Source of the DNA: Lachnospiraceae bacterium
GTDB lineage: Bacteria > Bacillota > Clostridia > Lachnospirales > Lachnospiraceae
NCBI GenBank assembly: GCA_017408735.1
Contig: JAFQUB010000007.1
Location: 1-52,192 of the forward strand
DNA: 52,192 bases
Reading direction: 5' to 3'
Positions 27,504 to 35,889 of this stretch are shown here, piece by piece (within the stretch, counting starts at the first letter, position 1; every line of letters starts with the position of its first letter). The notes below the pieces were generated by a model that worked only from the letters and a program-made list of their open reading frames with translations, did no database searches and was not told the origin of the DNA. A program made the position numbers and the translations under genes.

Positions 27504-27549
27504 TCTAAAGTCGGAAAGTCTTTCATAAACTCTTAAGGAGGCAGGAACA

Positions 27550-27858
27550 ATGAAACAAGGAGGGAAACGAGTGGAAGAAAGACAGACAATGGCAAAGACT
27601 CATAAACTTACATTAAACAACAGACATTCGGCTACCATTACCGGCGTGTCCGATGTGCTTTCCTTTGACTTAAAAGAAGTGTTGCTGGAAACAGAACAGG
27701 GAATGTTGATGATTAAGGGAAATGACCTTCATGTTAGCAGACTTACTCTGGAAAAGGGTGAAATTGACGTGGAAGGGCGCATGGACAGCTTTAGCTATTC
27801 CGAGGTGACAAGTTATTCCAAAACCAATGAACCATTCTTAACAAGGCTGTTTAAATGA
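27550..27858 (+). CDS. yabP: sporulation protein YabP
   Basis: A protein of up to 102 residues of the YabP family ('HKLTLNNRHSATITGVSDVLSFD', 'MLMIKGNDLHVSRLTLEKGEIDVEG'), needed for spore formation and made in the mother cell in B. subtilis. Two starts each have a good ribosome site: ATG 27550 after AAGGAGGCAGGAACA, and GTG 27571 after AAGGAGGGAAACGA. The GTG start gives the usual family length (95 residues). Its last bases overlap the yabQ start (ATGA), so the two are coupled. Confidence 0.9.
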   Translation: MKQGGKRVEERQTMAKTHKLTLNNRHSATITGVSDVLSFDLKEVLLETEQGMLMIKGNDLHVSRLTLEKGEIDVEGRMDSFSYSEVTSYSKTNEPFLTRLFK

Positions 27859-28346
27859 TGAACGAAGATATTATGGCAGAATTATATTTCCTGCTTCACT
27901 CTTTTGGAATGGGAGTGCTCATTATGATTCTGTATGATGTGCTGCGGATTTTCAGAAAGCTGGTGGCACACTCTGTATTTGCATTGGCGTTGGAAGATTT
28001 GATTTACTGGCTTATGTGTGGGATATGCATTTTCCTGATGCTGTACAAAGAAAACAATGGAAGTATCCGATGGTTTGCTGTGGCAGGAGTGGTCTGTGGA
28101 ATGTTGCTGTATAATGGGACAATCAGCACTTATGTTACAGAAGGAATTAGCAGAGTACTGAAGTTCATTTTACAGATATTTGGCAAAGTATTTAAGGTAT
28201 TGTTATGGCCTTTAAAAAAGGTGTTGGGAGTTGTTAAAAAACTTGAAAAAAATGCTGAAAATAAGGGAAAAAAAGTTATGGGATTTCATAAAAAACAATT
28301 GAAAAAAGTCCTCAAAACAGTTAAAATAGTAATAAGTAGACATTAG
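27855..28346 (+). CDS. yabQ: spore cortex biosynthesis protein YabQ
   Basis: A 163-residue membrane protein starting in the ATGA overlap with yabP (ATG 27855 or 27858). It has about four helices in the first 115 residues ('GMGVLIMILYDVLRIFRKL', 'IYWLMCGICIFLMLYKENNG', 'WFAVAGVVCGMLLYNG') and a very basic tail rich in Lys (about 115-163). The 'LYDVLRIFRK' motif is characteristic. In B. subtilis YabQ localises to the forespore outer membrane and is required for cortex formation. Confidence 0.9.
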   Translation: MMNEDIMAELYFLLHSFGMGVLIMILYDVLRIFRKLVAHSVFALALEDLIYWLMCGICIFLMLYKENNGSIRWFAVAGVVCGMLLYNGTISTYVTEGISRVLKFILQIFGKVFKVLLWPLKKVLGVVKKLEKNAENKGKKVMGFHKKQLKKVLKTVKIVISRH

Positions 28347-28358
28347 GGGGTGAGTTCA

Positions 28359-28667
28359 ATGGGCAGAAGCTTAAGAGAACGCAGAAGACGAAGCCAGAAC
28401 CGGTTCGCCATGATGTCAATTTCAACGGTGGTTGTAATGTTACTGGTGGTTATCACATTTAAAAGTATTGAACTCCAGGCCAAGAACGATTATTATGCAT
28501 CCAGAGAGGCAGTTTTAAATAAGCAGATAGCTGAGGAACAGGAACGAACCGAGGAGATTGCAGAGTACAAGAAGTATATCAAGACAAAGAAGTACGTAGA
28601 AGAAGTCGCAAAAGACAAATTAGGGCTGGTATATGAGGATGAAGTCATATTTAAGCCGGAAGAATAG
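28359..28667 (+). CDS. divIC: septum formation initiator, DivIC/FtsB family
   Basis: A 102-residue bitopic protein. ATG 28359 follows AGGGGGTGAGTTC; the GTG at 28350 lies within that ribosome site. A basic N-terminus (RSLRERRRRSQNR), one membrane helix (about 20-37) and an extracytoplasmic coiled coil with 'YIKTKKYVEEVAKDKLGLVYEDE' are typical. DivIC joins FtsL and DivIB in the division complex. It is the last gene of the rqcP-yabP-yabQ-divIC run and is followed by a terminator. Confidence 0.92.
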   Translation: MGRSLRERRRRSQNRFAMMSISTVVVMLLVVITFKSIELQAKNDYYASREAVLNKQIAEEQERTEEIAEYKKYIKTKKYVEEVAKDKLGLVYEDEVIFKPEE

Positions 28668-28704
28668 AACCGTTGTGTGAAGTACATGCAGACGGTTCTT
28701 TTTA
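28666..28704 (+). terminator. Rho-independent terminator after divIC
   Basis: AGAACCGT...ACGGTTCT with a loop of about 17 bases, then TTTTTAT. The left arm overlaps the divIC stop codon. Confidence 0.75.
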
Positions 28705-28787
28705 TGTTCATTTAGCAACAACACATGAGCTTCCTAAAACACATGAGGTTCTTCGAAATCCCATAGAAAGGCAAAACAGAAAATTTC

Positions 28788-28853
28788 TGTCAAAAACTTT
28801 TTTGAAATCCCACTAAAGGTTTGACAAACATTGCAAAAATCCCAATTTATAAT
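28788..28853 (+). promoter_or_regulatory. spoIIE promoter with Spo0A-like boxes
   Basis: A perfect TATAAT (28848-28853) lies 21 bases after TTGACA (28821-28826). That wide spacing is the known trait of Spo0A~P-activated, sigma-A-type promoters spoIIG and spoIIE in B. subtilis. TTTGACA (28820-28826) differs by one base from the reversed Spo0A box TTCGACA, and TGTCAAA (28788-28794) differs by one base from TGTCGAA. Direct control by Spo0A is inferred. Confidence 0.7.
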
Positions 28854-28893
28854 GCTCTCCATAACCAAACAAAAAACAGGAGGGTATGATAAA

Positions 28894-30582
28894 ATGAAAA
28901 AAGAAGTAGGAAAGAAAATGATATTGCAACTGGTGGGATTCTTTATGGCTGGAATCAGTTACTTTGGATATTATCCGTTGGGACTAAGCTTTTTCACTGC
29001 AGCTTATAAGGAAAAAGTAATGAGGCTGTTGCTTTTTCCAGTTATGTTTATTGGAATGTCGCTTTTCATGGAGCCTATACAGTTAGCGAAATACGGATTG
29101 TGCATGATTGTGGCTGCAACAGTTACTTCTATCTTAGAATTGGACAAAGAAAATAAATTTGCAAGATTGGGTAGTGCCTCAGCTGGTATCAGTGCTGCAG
29201 CCATGACTTATGTAGACTACGTGCTCAATCGAGGAGAAATCTATCAGGTCTATATGGGACTGGGAGAGGGTGTTTTAGTATTTACCCTGTCAGAAGTTAT
29301 GGCATGGGGAATCCGATACATATTAAAAGAACAAAAAGCAGAGCCTGTGGTGGAAATGTCAGAAGTATTTGATTACCGGTACAAAGAACGGGAAAAGATG
29401 GAGGGAATAGCCAAGGCCTTTAAATCCCTGGCATCTACGTTTACTACCCTATCGGAAAGTACAGCGGTTTCTATGAACCATGTTTTTTCTGATGGCATGG
29501 CGGGAGGAATGCTGATGTCTTCTCCAGCAGATTTTGCTGTAATGCAGAAAATGAATACCATGTGGCATAATAAACTGTGTGAAAACCGCCTTGCCATTGC
29601 GGGACAGCTGAACGAAATGGCACATATTTTATCGGGAGTAGCCAAAGATGCCTACGAGATTCAGGAAGGCTCCGTCAGTCTGGAAGAAAGGATTTCCAAA
29701 GAATTGAAATCCATGCATATCCGGGTACAGGGAATAGACATTATAGAACGACCGGATAAGGGTATGGAAGTCTATGCAAGCATATGTTCTAAAAGAAATC
29801 GTTGTATTATGACCAAGGATGTGGCGGCAGCAGTCAGTAAGGTGTGCGGGAAGAAAATGATTGCTTCCAGAGACAGTAAAGTGGTAGTGTACAAAGATTT
29901 CAGCCCTGTAATGCTTGTGGAGGATGTGAATTTTAAAGTACTCTACGGAGTTTCCAGACGGGTGAAGACAGGGGAACGTATTTCCGGAGATAATTTTGCC
30001 TTTATTGAAGGAAATGACAATAAATCGGTTATAGCCCTGTCAGATGGCATGGGGTCCGGTCTTTTAGCCTGTCAGGAAAGCGAAATGGTAATCGAGCTGA
30101 TAGAACAGTTTATGGAGGCCGGCTTCTGCAAGGAAACGGCAGCAAGAATGATTAATTCCAGTATGGTGACAACCTCCGGTTCCCAGCTTTACTCCACCAT
30201 CGATATCAGTGAAATTGATTTGCGTAGTGGTATCTGTGAATTTTTAAAGGTGGGGGCGGCAACAACCTTCATCAAACGGGGAAGCTGGGTGGAAACCATT
30301 CAGTCCACCAGTCTTCCGGCAGGAATGTTTGAGCAGGCAGACTTTGACACTACCGCAAAAAAGTTGTACGATGGTGACTATATCATTATGATTAGTGATG
30401 GAACCATGGACTGTATTGCCGGTGAAGGAAAAGAAAATCAGTTAAAGAATATTATTCTCAATACCAAGGTAGAGAATCCAAGAGATATGGCCGAATATAT
30501 CATGGAAGAAATTGTAAGCAAAAGCGATGGATATATACCGGATGACATGACCATTTTAGTAACCGGTATGTGGAAGAAATAG
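28894..30582 (+). CDS. spoIIE: stage II sporulation protein E, short membrane region
   Basis: A 562-residue membrane phosphatase. I start at ATG 28894, after CAGGAGGGTATGA; upstream in-frame codons lie within the promoter. Residues about 8-160 form only some four to five membrane helices, against ten in the 827-residue B. subtilis protein. A linker (about 165-330) precedes the PP2C domain, with 'IALSDGMGSGLLACQESE' and 'DYIIMISDGTMDCI' carrying the metal-binding Asp residues. SpoIIE dephosphorylates SpoIIAA and thereby frees sigma-F in the forespore, and it helps place the polar septum. It is followed after 23 bases by tilS. Confidence 0.92.
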   Translation: MKKEVGKKMILQLVGFFMAGISYFGYYPLGLSFFTAAYKEKVMRLLLFPVMFIGMSLFMEPIQLAKYGLCMIVAATVTSILELDKENKFARLGSASAGISAAAMTYVDYVLNRGEIYQVYMGLGEGVLVFTLSEVMAWGIRYILKEQKAEPVVEMSEVFDYRYKEREKMEGIAKAFKSLASTFTTLSESTAVSMNHVFSDGMAGGMLMSSPADFAVMQKMNTMWHNKLCENRLAIAGQLNEMAHILSGVAKDAYEIQEGSVSLEERISKELKSMHIRVQGIDIIERPDKGMEVYASICSKRNRCIMTKDVAAAVSKVCGKKMIASRDSKVVVYKDFSPVMLVEDVNFKVLYGVSRRVKTGERISGDNFAFIEGNDNKSVIALSDGMGSGLLACQESEMVIELIEQFMEAGFCKETAARMINSSMVTTSGSQLYSTIDISEIDLRSGICEFLKVGAATTFIKRGSWVETIQSTSLPAGMFEQADFDTTAKKLYDGDYIIMISDGTMDCIAGEGKENQLKNIILNTKVENPRDMAEYIMEEIVSKSDGYIPDDMTILVTGMWKK

Positions 30583-30605
30583 AGCAAAAATGCAGGAGAA
30601 TGCAA

Positions 30606-32015
30606 ATGAAAAAACAGGTTTTTGATTATATGGAAAAACATCATATGCTTTGTGAAGGAGATATTGTGATTGCAGGTGTGTCCGGAGGGGCAGACTCCGT
30701 GTGTCTTTTGCATTTGTTGGCGGACTATGCCAAGAAAGTTCCCATTAAGGTGCAGGCAGTGCATGTAGAGCATGGGATTCGCGGAGAAGAAGCCTTGGAA
30801 GATATGGCGTTTGTGCAAAAACTTTGTGAAAATCTGAACATACCATGTACGGTGTATCATTTTCCGGTGCCTGAAATGGCAAAAGAACAAAAGCTTTCAG
30901 AGGAGGAAGCGGGAAGAATGGTCCGTTATCAGGCGTTCAGACAGGAAAAGGAAAGACTTGGTGGAAGAGTAAAGATAGCAGTAGCCCATAACCGAAATGA
31001 CAGGGCGGAAACCATGCTTTGGAATTTGATTCGGGGCAGTGGTATGGCAGGGTTAAGTGGAATTGCACCAGTCCGAGGGGATATTATACGCCCCTTGTTG
31101 GAACAGGAGCGAAGTGCAATAGAACAATATCTTGCCAAGATTTGTCAGGACTACCGTGTGGACAGCACAAACCTTTCACAGGAATATACCAGAAATAAAA
31201 TAAGACATGCTGTTTTACCGGTAATGGAGCAGATAAACGAGCAGGCAGTGAAAAATATAGACCAGGCGTGTCAGAGGATTTCACAGGCTCAGGAATATTT
31301 GAATCAGGTGACAGAAAAAGAGTTTCAGCGCATGGTGCAGGTAAAAAAAGACTGTTTATGCATTGAGATAGAGAAACTGAATCAGGCGGAAACTTATATT
31401 CAGACAGAAGTTGTACTAAGAGTACTTTACCAATGTGCAGGCAGCCAGAAAAACATTGGTAAGGTGCATGTGGATGGAGTGCTGTCCCTGCTTCAAAGAG
31501 AATCTGGAAAACAGATATCACTGCCTTATGGAATGAAAGCGTATAAGCGTTATGATGTGATTGTGGTAAAAAAACAAGGTGAAGGAGAACAGCTCCCGGA
31601 AAATTTTCAAGTACTAATTTCCGGCGAAGGCAAATATAATATTCCGAGTCGGGAAGAAATTTTTGAAATTTTTTTGGAAAATATCTGTGAAAAGAATAAA
31701 AAAAGTGTAAATCTGGAACAAAAAACATATACGAAATGGTTTGATTATGGTAAAATAGAGAACGATTTGGTGATTCGAACCAGAAGAAGTGGAGATTACT
31801 TCATTGTGGACGACAAAGGTCACAGACAGACTTTGAAATCTTTCTTTATCAATGAAAAAATCCCAAGAGAACAAAGGGATAAGATTCTTTTGCTGGCGGA
31901 TGGTTCCCATATTGTATGGATTATAGGCTATAGAATCAGCTTTCAGTATAAAATTGAAAACAACACCAAACGAGTGTTAAAAATACAAATGGATGGAGGG
32001 AACGAAAGTGAGTGA
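30606..32015 (+). CDS. tilS: tRNA(Ile)-lysidine synthetase
   Basis: A 469-residue TilS. ATG 30606 follows CAGGAGAATGCAA. The PP-loop ATPase motif SGGADS is at residues 26-31, followed by 'AVHVEHGIRGEEALEDM', 'AVAHNRNDRAETMLWNLIRGSG' and 'YTRNKIRHAVLP', all diagnostic. The C-terminal substrate-binding domain ends with 'HIVWIIGYRIS'. It converts C34 of the minor tRNA-Ile to lysidine so that AUA is read correctly and is essential. Its end overlaps the hpt start by eight bases. Confidence 0.96.
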   Translation: MKKQVFDYMEKHHMLCEGDIVIAGVSGGADSVCLLHLLADYAKKVPIKVQAVHVEHGIRGEEALEDMAFVQKLCENLNIPCTVYHFPVPEMAKEQKLSEEEAGRMVRYQAFRQEKERLGGRVKIAVAHNRNDRAETMLWNLIRGSGMAGLSGIAPVRGDIIRPLLEQERSAIEQYLAKICQDYRVDSTNLSQEYTRNKIRHAVLPVMEQINEQAVKNIDQACQRISQAQEYLNQVTEKEFQRMVQVKKDCLCIEIEKLNQAETYIQTEVVLRVLYQCAGSQKNIGKVHVDGVLSLLQRESGKQISLPYGMKAYKRYDVIVVKKQGEGEQLPENFQVLISGEGKYNIPSREEIFEIFLENICEKNKKSVNLEQKTYTKWFDYGKIENDLVIRTRRSGDYFIVDDKGHRQTLKSFFINEKIPREQRDKILLLADGSHIVWIIGYRISFQYKIENNTKRVLKIQMDGGNESE

Positions 32016-32541
32016 AAAGGTTAGAATTTTACTTTCAGAAGAAGAGGTAGACAAAAAAATTTGTGAAATTGCACAGCAGATATCCAAAGATTATGAAGGA
32101 AAGGAAGTTCACCTGGTATGTGTGTTAAAGGGTGGCGTCTTTTTTATGTGTGAACTGGCAAAGCGTATTACTGTGCCGGTGAGTATGGATTTTATGGCAT
32201 TGTCCAGCTATGGCAATGGGACAGAATCCACTGGAAAGATCAAAGTGAAGAAGGAATTAGATGAGAGCATCGAAGGAAAAGATGTTTTGGTGGTAGAGGA
32301 TATTGTGGATTCCAGAAGAACCCTAAGCTTTCTTTTAGGGGAATTGCAGTCGAGAAATCCAGCCAGCCTTCATTTGTGTACACTGTTAGACAAACCGGAC
32401 CGGAGAGTGGTGGATATTAAAGCAGACTATACCTGCTTTGAAATTCCGGATGAATTTGTGGTAGGCTATGGATTGGACTATGCACAAAGATACCGAAACC
32501 TGCCATATATTGGTATTGTGGAAATAGAAAAGGAGGATTGA
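32008..32541 (+). CDS. hpt: hypoxanthine phosphoribosyltransferase
   Basis: A 177-residue purine salvage enzyme, converting hypoxanthine or guanine plus PRPP to IMP or GMP. I prefer GTG 32008, preceded by GGAGGGAACGAAA, over the in-frame ATG 31993, which overlaps that site. 'LVCVLKGGVFFMCELAKRI' and 'MDFMALSSYGNG' match the family. The PRPP loop reads 'VEDIVDSRRTLSFLL', with Arg where most homologues have Gly (DSGxTL). It overlaps tilS by eight bases and lies four bases before ftsH, the same order as in B. subtilis. Confidence 0.94.
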   Translation: MSEKVRILLSEEEVDKKICEIAQQISKDYEGKEVHLVCVLKGGVFFMCELAKRITVPVSMDFMALSSYGNGTESTGKIKVKKELDESIEGKDVLVVEDIVDSRRTLSFLLGELQSRNPASLHLCTLLDKPDRRVVDIKADYTCFEIPDEFVVGYGLDYAQRYRNLPYIGIVEIEKED

Positions 32542-32545
32542 ATAA

Positions 32546-34384
32546 GTGAAGAAATATAGGGGATTAAGCTTTTATTTACTGTTGATAACGGCTGCCGTAC
32601 TTGTATGGAATCTGGCAAGCTTTAGTTTTAACAGTGAAAGCTCATACACATACGGACAATTTTTAGATGCTTTGGAAGCAGATGAAGTAGTAAAAGTACA
32701 GATTAATCAGAATGCAGAAACGCCAACTGGTTCCGTACAGGTAAAACTTACAAACGGTGAAGTGGAAATGTTTTATGTGTCTGATGTAAGTAAGATTGAA
32801 GAAACATTGTTAGAAAATGGTATGGACAATTATGTTATGGCAGATACTAAGCGAGAAGGAATTTTCAGCAAAGTAGTTTTGCCATGTGTGATTACCGGTG
32901 TTGTTGTAGTATTTTTGTTTGTGCTGATTAATAATCAGGCAAAAGGAAGCAGCGGTGGCGGCGAAATGATGAATTTCGGAAAGAGCCGTGCCAAAATGAC
33001 AACAGATGTTACCAAGCTTGTAACTTTTAAAGAAGTGGCAGGTCTGGATGAAGAAAAAGAAGAATTAGAAGAAATTGTAGATTTCTTAAAAGAACCGGAT
33101 ACCTACATTAAGCTGGGTGCCAGAATACCAAAAGGTGTTCTGCTAGAGGGTCCTCCGGGAACCGGTAAAACAATGCTTGCCAAAGCAGTAGCAGGAGAAG
33201 CGGGAGTTCCATTCTTTAGTATTTCCGGTTCTGATTTCGTAGAAATGTTTGTAGGTGTAGGTGCTTCCCGAGTTAGAGATTTGTTTGCGGAAGCCAAGAA
33301 AAATGCACCGTGTATTGTTTTTATCGATGAAATTGATGCGGTTGCAAGACGTCGTGGTACCGGAATGGGCGGTGGACATGACGAACGTGAACAGACCTTG
33401 AACCAGTTGCTGGTAGAAATGGATGGTTTTGGTGCCAACGAAGGAATTATTGTGATGGCAGCTACCAACCGTGTGGATATCTTAGACCCTGCTATTTTAA
33501 GACCGGGACGTTTTGACCGTAAAGTAGCTGTGGGAAGACCGGATGTTAAAGGAAGAGAACAGATTTTACAGGTACATGGGAAAAACAAACCCTTGGCGGA
33601 TGATGTGGATTTAGAAGAAATTGCAAGAACCACCTTTGGATTCACCGGTGCAGATTTGGAAAATCTTATGAATGAAGCTGCAATTCATGCAGCAAAGGAT
33701 AAACGTGCCTATGTAAAACAGTCAGATATTAAGGAAGCTTTCTTAAAGACCGGTATTGGTAAAGAAAAGAAAAGCCGTGTGGTATCCGAAAAAGATAAGA
33801 AAATTACCGCTTACCACGAAGCGGGTCATGCGATTTTGTTCCATGTGCTTCCTGATGTGGGACCGGTGTATACCGTATCTATTATTCCTACCGGAAAAGG
33901 CGCAGCAGGGTATACCATGCCATTGCCGGAAAAGGATGAGATGTTTAACACAAAGAGTCGCATGTTACAGGATATCATGGTTTCCTTGGGGGGACGTATT
34001 GCCGAAGAAATTATCTTTGGTGATGTAACTACAGGTGCCATCAGTGATATTCAGAAGGCAACAGATACAGCCAAAGCCATGGTGACAAGATTTGGTATGT
34101 CTGATGTGGTTGGTCTGATTAATTATGGCAGTGATGATGATGAAGTATTTATTGGAAGAGATTTTGCCCAGACCAAGGGATATAGTGAAGAAGTGGCAGG
34201 AACCATTGATAAGGAAGTTAAGAGAATTATTGATGAGTGCTACCAGAATGCCAAGGATATCCTAAAGAAGTACGAGAATGTACTGGAATCCTGTGCAAAA
34301 CTTCTGCTAGAAAAAGAGAAAATCGGAAGAGAAGAATTCGAAGGTTTATTCCCGGTAGATGCATCTGTTTGTCTTGAAAAGTAA
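32546..34384 (+). CDS. ftsH: ATP-dependent zinc metalloprotease FtsH
   Basis: A 612-residue membrane protease starting at GTG 32546, after AAAGGAGGATTGAATAA. Two membrane helices (about 7-26 and 108-127) flank an outer domain. The AAA module has Walker A GPPGTGKT (202-209), Walker B '[10 protein letters not shown]' and the second-region-of-homology '[18 protein letters not shown]'. The peptidase domain has the zinc motif HEAGH (424-428). It degrades unfolded and short-lived membrane and cytosolic proteins and in Bacillus is needed for sporulation. Last gene of the conserved block; terminator follows. Confidence 0.97.
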   Translation: MKKYRGLSFYLLLITAAVLVWNLASFSFNSESSYTYGQFLDALEADEVVKVQINQNAETPTGSVQVKLTNGEVEMFYVSDVSKIEETLLENGMDNYVMADTKREGIFSKVVLPCVITGVVVVFLFVLINNQAKGSSGGGEMMNFGKSRAKMTTDVTKLVTFKEVAGLDEEKEELEEIVDFLKEPDTYIKLGARIPKGVLLEGPPGTGKTMLAKAVAGEAGVPFFSISGSDFVEMFVGVGASRVRDLFAEAKKNAPCIVFIDEIDAVARRRGTGMGGGHDEREQTLNQLLVEMDGFGANEGIIVMAATNRVDILDPAILRPGRFDRKVAVGRPDVKGREQILQVHGKNKPLADDVDLEEIARTTFGFTGADLENLMNEAAIHAAKDKRAYVKQSDIKEAFLKTGIGKEKKSRVVSEKDKKITAYHEAGHAILFHVLPDVGPVYTVSIIPTGKGAAGYTMPLPEKDEMFNTKSRMLQDIMVSLGGRIAEEIIFGDVTTGAISDIQKATDTAKAMVTRFGMSDVVGLINYGSDDDEVFIGRDFAQTKGYSEEVAGTIDKEVKRIIDECYQNAKDILKKYENVLESCAKLLLEKEKIGREEFEGLFPVDASVCLEK

Positions 34385-34401
34385 AATTAATAAAAACACC
34401 G

Positions 34402-34437
34402 AAAAAAGTGCCAATTCAAAAAGTTGGCACTTTTTTC
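34402..34437 (+). terminator. Rho-independent terminator of ftsH
   Basis: AAAAAAGTGCCAA...TTGGCACTTTTTT: a 13-pair stem with a short loop and a strong T-run, 18 bases after the stop. Confidence 0.92.
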
Positions 34438-34568
34438 CATTGTTTTGTGCAAAAAACATATTACAAAATTGTTAAGAGATAAGAACGGCATAAAAGTGCA
34501 TAAAAAACAGTTAAAAAAAATGTAATATTTGTGCACACTTATTCGTAGACCGGTGCTATAATAAATAT

Positions 34569-34663
34569 CGTAAAAACCCCCCAATACATTATATAGTTTT
34601 TGCTACACCCCATAAGAAAGAAATACCTTCTCCAAAAAGGCAGCCCCCCGGCTGCCTTTTTAC
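34569..34663 (+). ncRNA. candidate C-rich small RNA
   Basis: An orphan promoter with an extended -10 (TGCTATAAT, hexamer 34557-34562) is followed, with no open reading frame, by a strong terminator (AAAAGGCAGCC...GGCTGCCTTTTT, 34637-34661). The predicted transcript is about 95 bases and has unpaired C-rich patches ACCCCCCA (about 34576-34583), CACCCC (near 34606) and CCTTCTCC (near 34626). C-rich patches complementary to ribosome sites are typical of regulatory RNAs such as RsaE/RoxS. The -35 is weak. Existence and function are inferred. Confidence 0.5.
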
Positions 34664-34669
34664 TTGTGC

Positions 34670-34805
34670 GTAAATTTGGGTGGGTGTCAGGACGCTCATA
34701 ATCGGCACAACTTCTTTCCGGAAAAGGCAGAGGCTATGTGAATGCCTTTTCCGAAAAGAAGTTGTGCCGATTATGAGCTGTGCATGGCAACCACCAAGGA
34801 TTTAC
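34670..34805. repeat. structured inverted-repeat element A, copy 2
   Basis: Inner arms 34694-34729 and 34743-34778 match at 35 of 36 positions around a 13-base loop. Outer arms pair less perfectly (GTAAAT...ATTTAC and GGTGG...CCACC). The block between outer and inner stem, GGTGTCAGGACGC on the left and the 22 bases 34770-34791 on the right, is nearly identical to copy 1 at 10572-10695 (21 of 22 bases on the right). The arms themselves are unrelated to those of copy 1. Confidence 0.8.
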
Positions 34806-34854
34806 ATGAGGAAGTGGTTTGGTAGGCGAGGGGAACGATGGAGTTTTGGGCAAC

Positions 34855-34883
34855 TTGTTTTTTGGAGTGTGGGTTGATATAAT
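34855..34883 (+). promoter_or_regulatory. promoter of the MoxR operon
   Basis: TTGTTT (34855-34860) and TATAAT (34878-34883) with a 17-base spacer, 55 bases before the moxR-like start. Confidence 0.65.
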
Positions 34884-34938
34884 GGAGGGGATGTGTTAGT
34901 TTGTTAGAAAAAAATGAGATGTAATAAAGAGGGGGAGC

Positions 34939-35880
34939 ATGATGGAGGAGATTAAGCGGATTAGGGAGAATATCGCTAAGGTAATTATCGGGAAAGACTC
35001 CGTGGTGGATTTGCTTTTGACGGCGATTGTGGCTCGGGGGCATGTGCTGTTGGAGGATGTGCCGGGGACGGGAAAGACTTTGCTTGCTAAGACGTTGGCG
35101 AAATCTATTGACGGGTCTTTTGCACGAATTCAGTTTACACCGGATTTGTTACCGTCTGATATTACCGGAATCAATTATTACCGTCAGAAAGAGGGAGAAT
35201 TTTGTTTCCAGAGAGGACCTGTGTTTTCTAATATTGTGCTGGCGGATGAAATTAATCGTGCCACACCGAGAACTCAGGCGGGGTTGTTGGAGGCGATGGA
35301 AGAACGTCAGGTTAGTGTGGAGGGAGTAACTTACTCCTTGGAAGCACCATTTTTGGTAATTGCTACCCAGAATCCATTGGAAACCTTGGGGACGTTTCCG
35401 CTTCCGGAAGCACAGATGGACAGATTTTTGATGAAACTGTCTATGGGGTTGCCGGGAAAAGAAGAAGAACTGCAGATGATGGAACGTTTTTTAAAGGATG
35501 AGCCGTTGGAACACATTGGCAGCGTGGTGGCAAAAGAAGATGTTATTGCTTTGCAGAAAAAGAGTAAAGAAATTTACATACATCCGGTGCTGATGGAATA
35601 TATTGCAGATCTTGTTCAGGCAAGCAGAAAGCACCGAGAATTGTCCTGCGGTGTCAGCCCAAGAGGAACCATGGCACTGTTAAATGCTGTAAGGGCTTAT
35701 GCGGTGGTAAAAGAACGGGACTATGTGGTACCTGAGGATATTAAAACAGTGGCTGTGCCGGTACTTGCCCACAGAATACAAATTGCGGGTGGAAGCTTAC
35801 AGCCAGACCGTCCGGCAATGGTAGTAGAAGAACTGTTAAAGACAGTATCACTGCCAACGGAGGACTGGAAGGGCAGATAG
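34939..35880 (+). CDS. MoxR-family AAA ATPase
   Basis: A 313-residue ATPase with Walker A 'LEDVPGTGKTLLAKTLA', Walker B 'NIVLADEINRATPRTQAGLLEAM' and the arginine-containing 'CGVSPRGTMALLNA'. ATG 34939 (or 34942) follows GAGGGGGAG. MoxR proteins act as chaperone-like ATPases and are nearly always encoded with a DUF58/VWA-type protein, as here. The client is not known. It begins an operon of three genes with gaps of nine bases and then a one-base overlap. Confidence 0.93.
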   Translation: MMEEIKRIRENIAKVIIGKDSVVDLLLTAIVARGHVLLEDVPGTGKTLLAKTLAKSIDGSFARIQFTPDLLPSDITGINYYRQKEGEFCFQRGPVFSNIVLADEINRATPRTQAGLLEAMEERQVSVEGVTYSLEAPFLVIATQNPLETLGTFPLPEAQMDRFLMKLSMGLPGKEEELQMMERFLKDEPLEHIGSVVAKEDVIALQKKSKEIYIHPVLMEYIADLVQASRKHRELSCGVSPRGTMALLNAVRAYAVVKERDYVVPEDIKTVAVPVLAHRIQIAGGSLQPDRPAMVVEELLKTVSLPTEDWKGR

Positions 35881-35889
35881 GAGGAAAGT

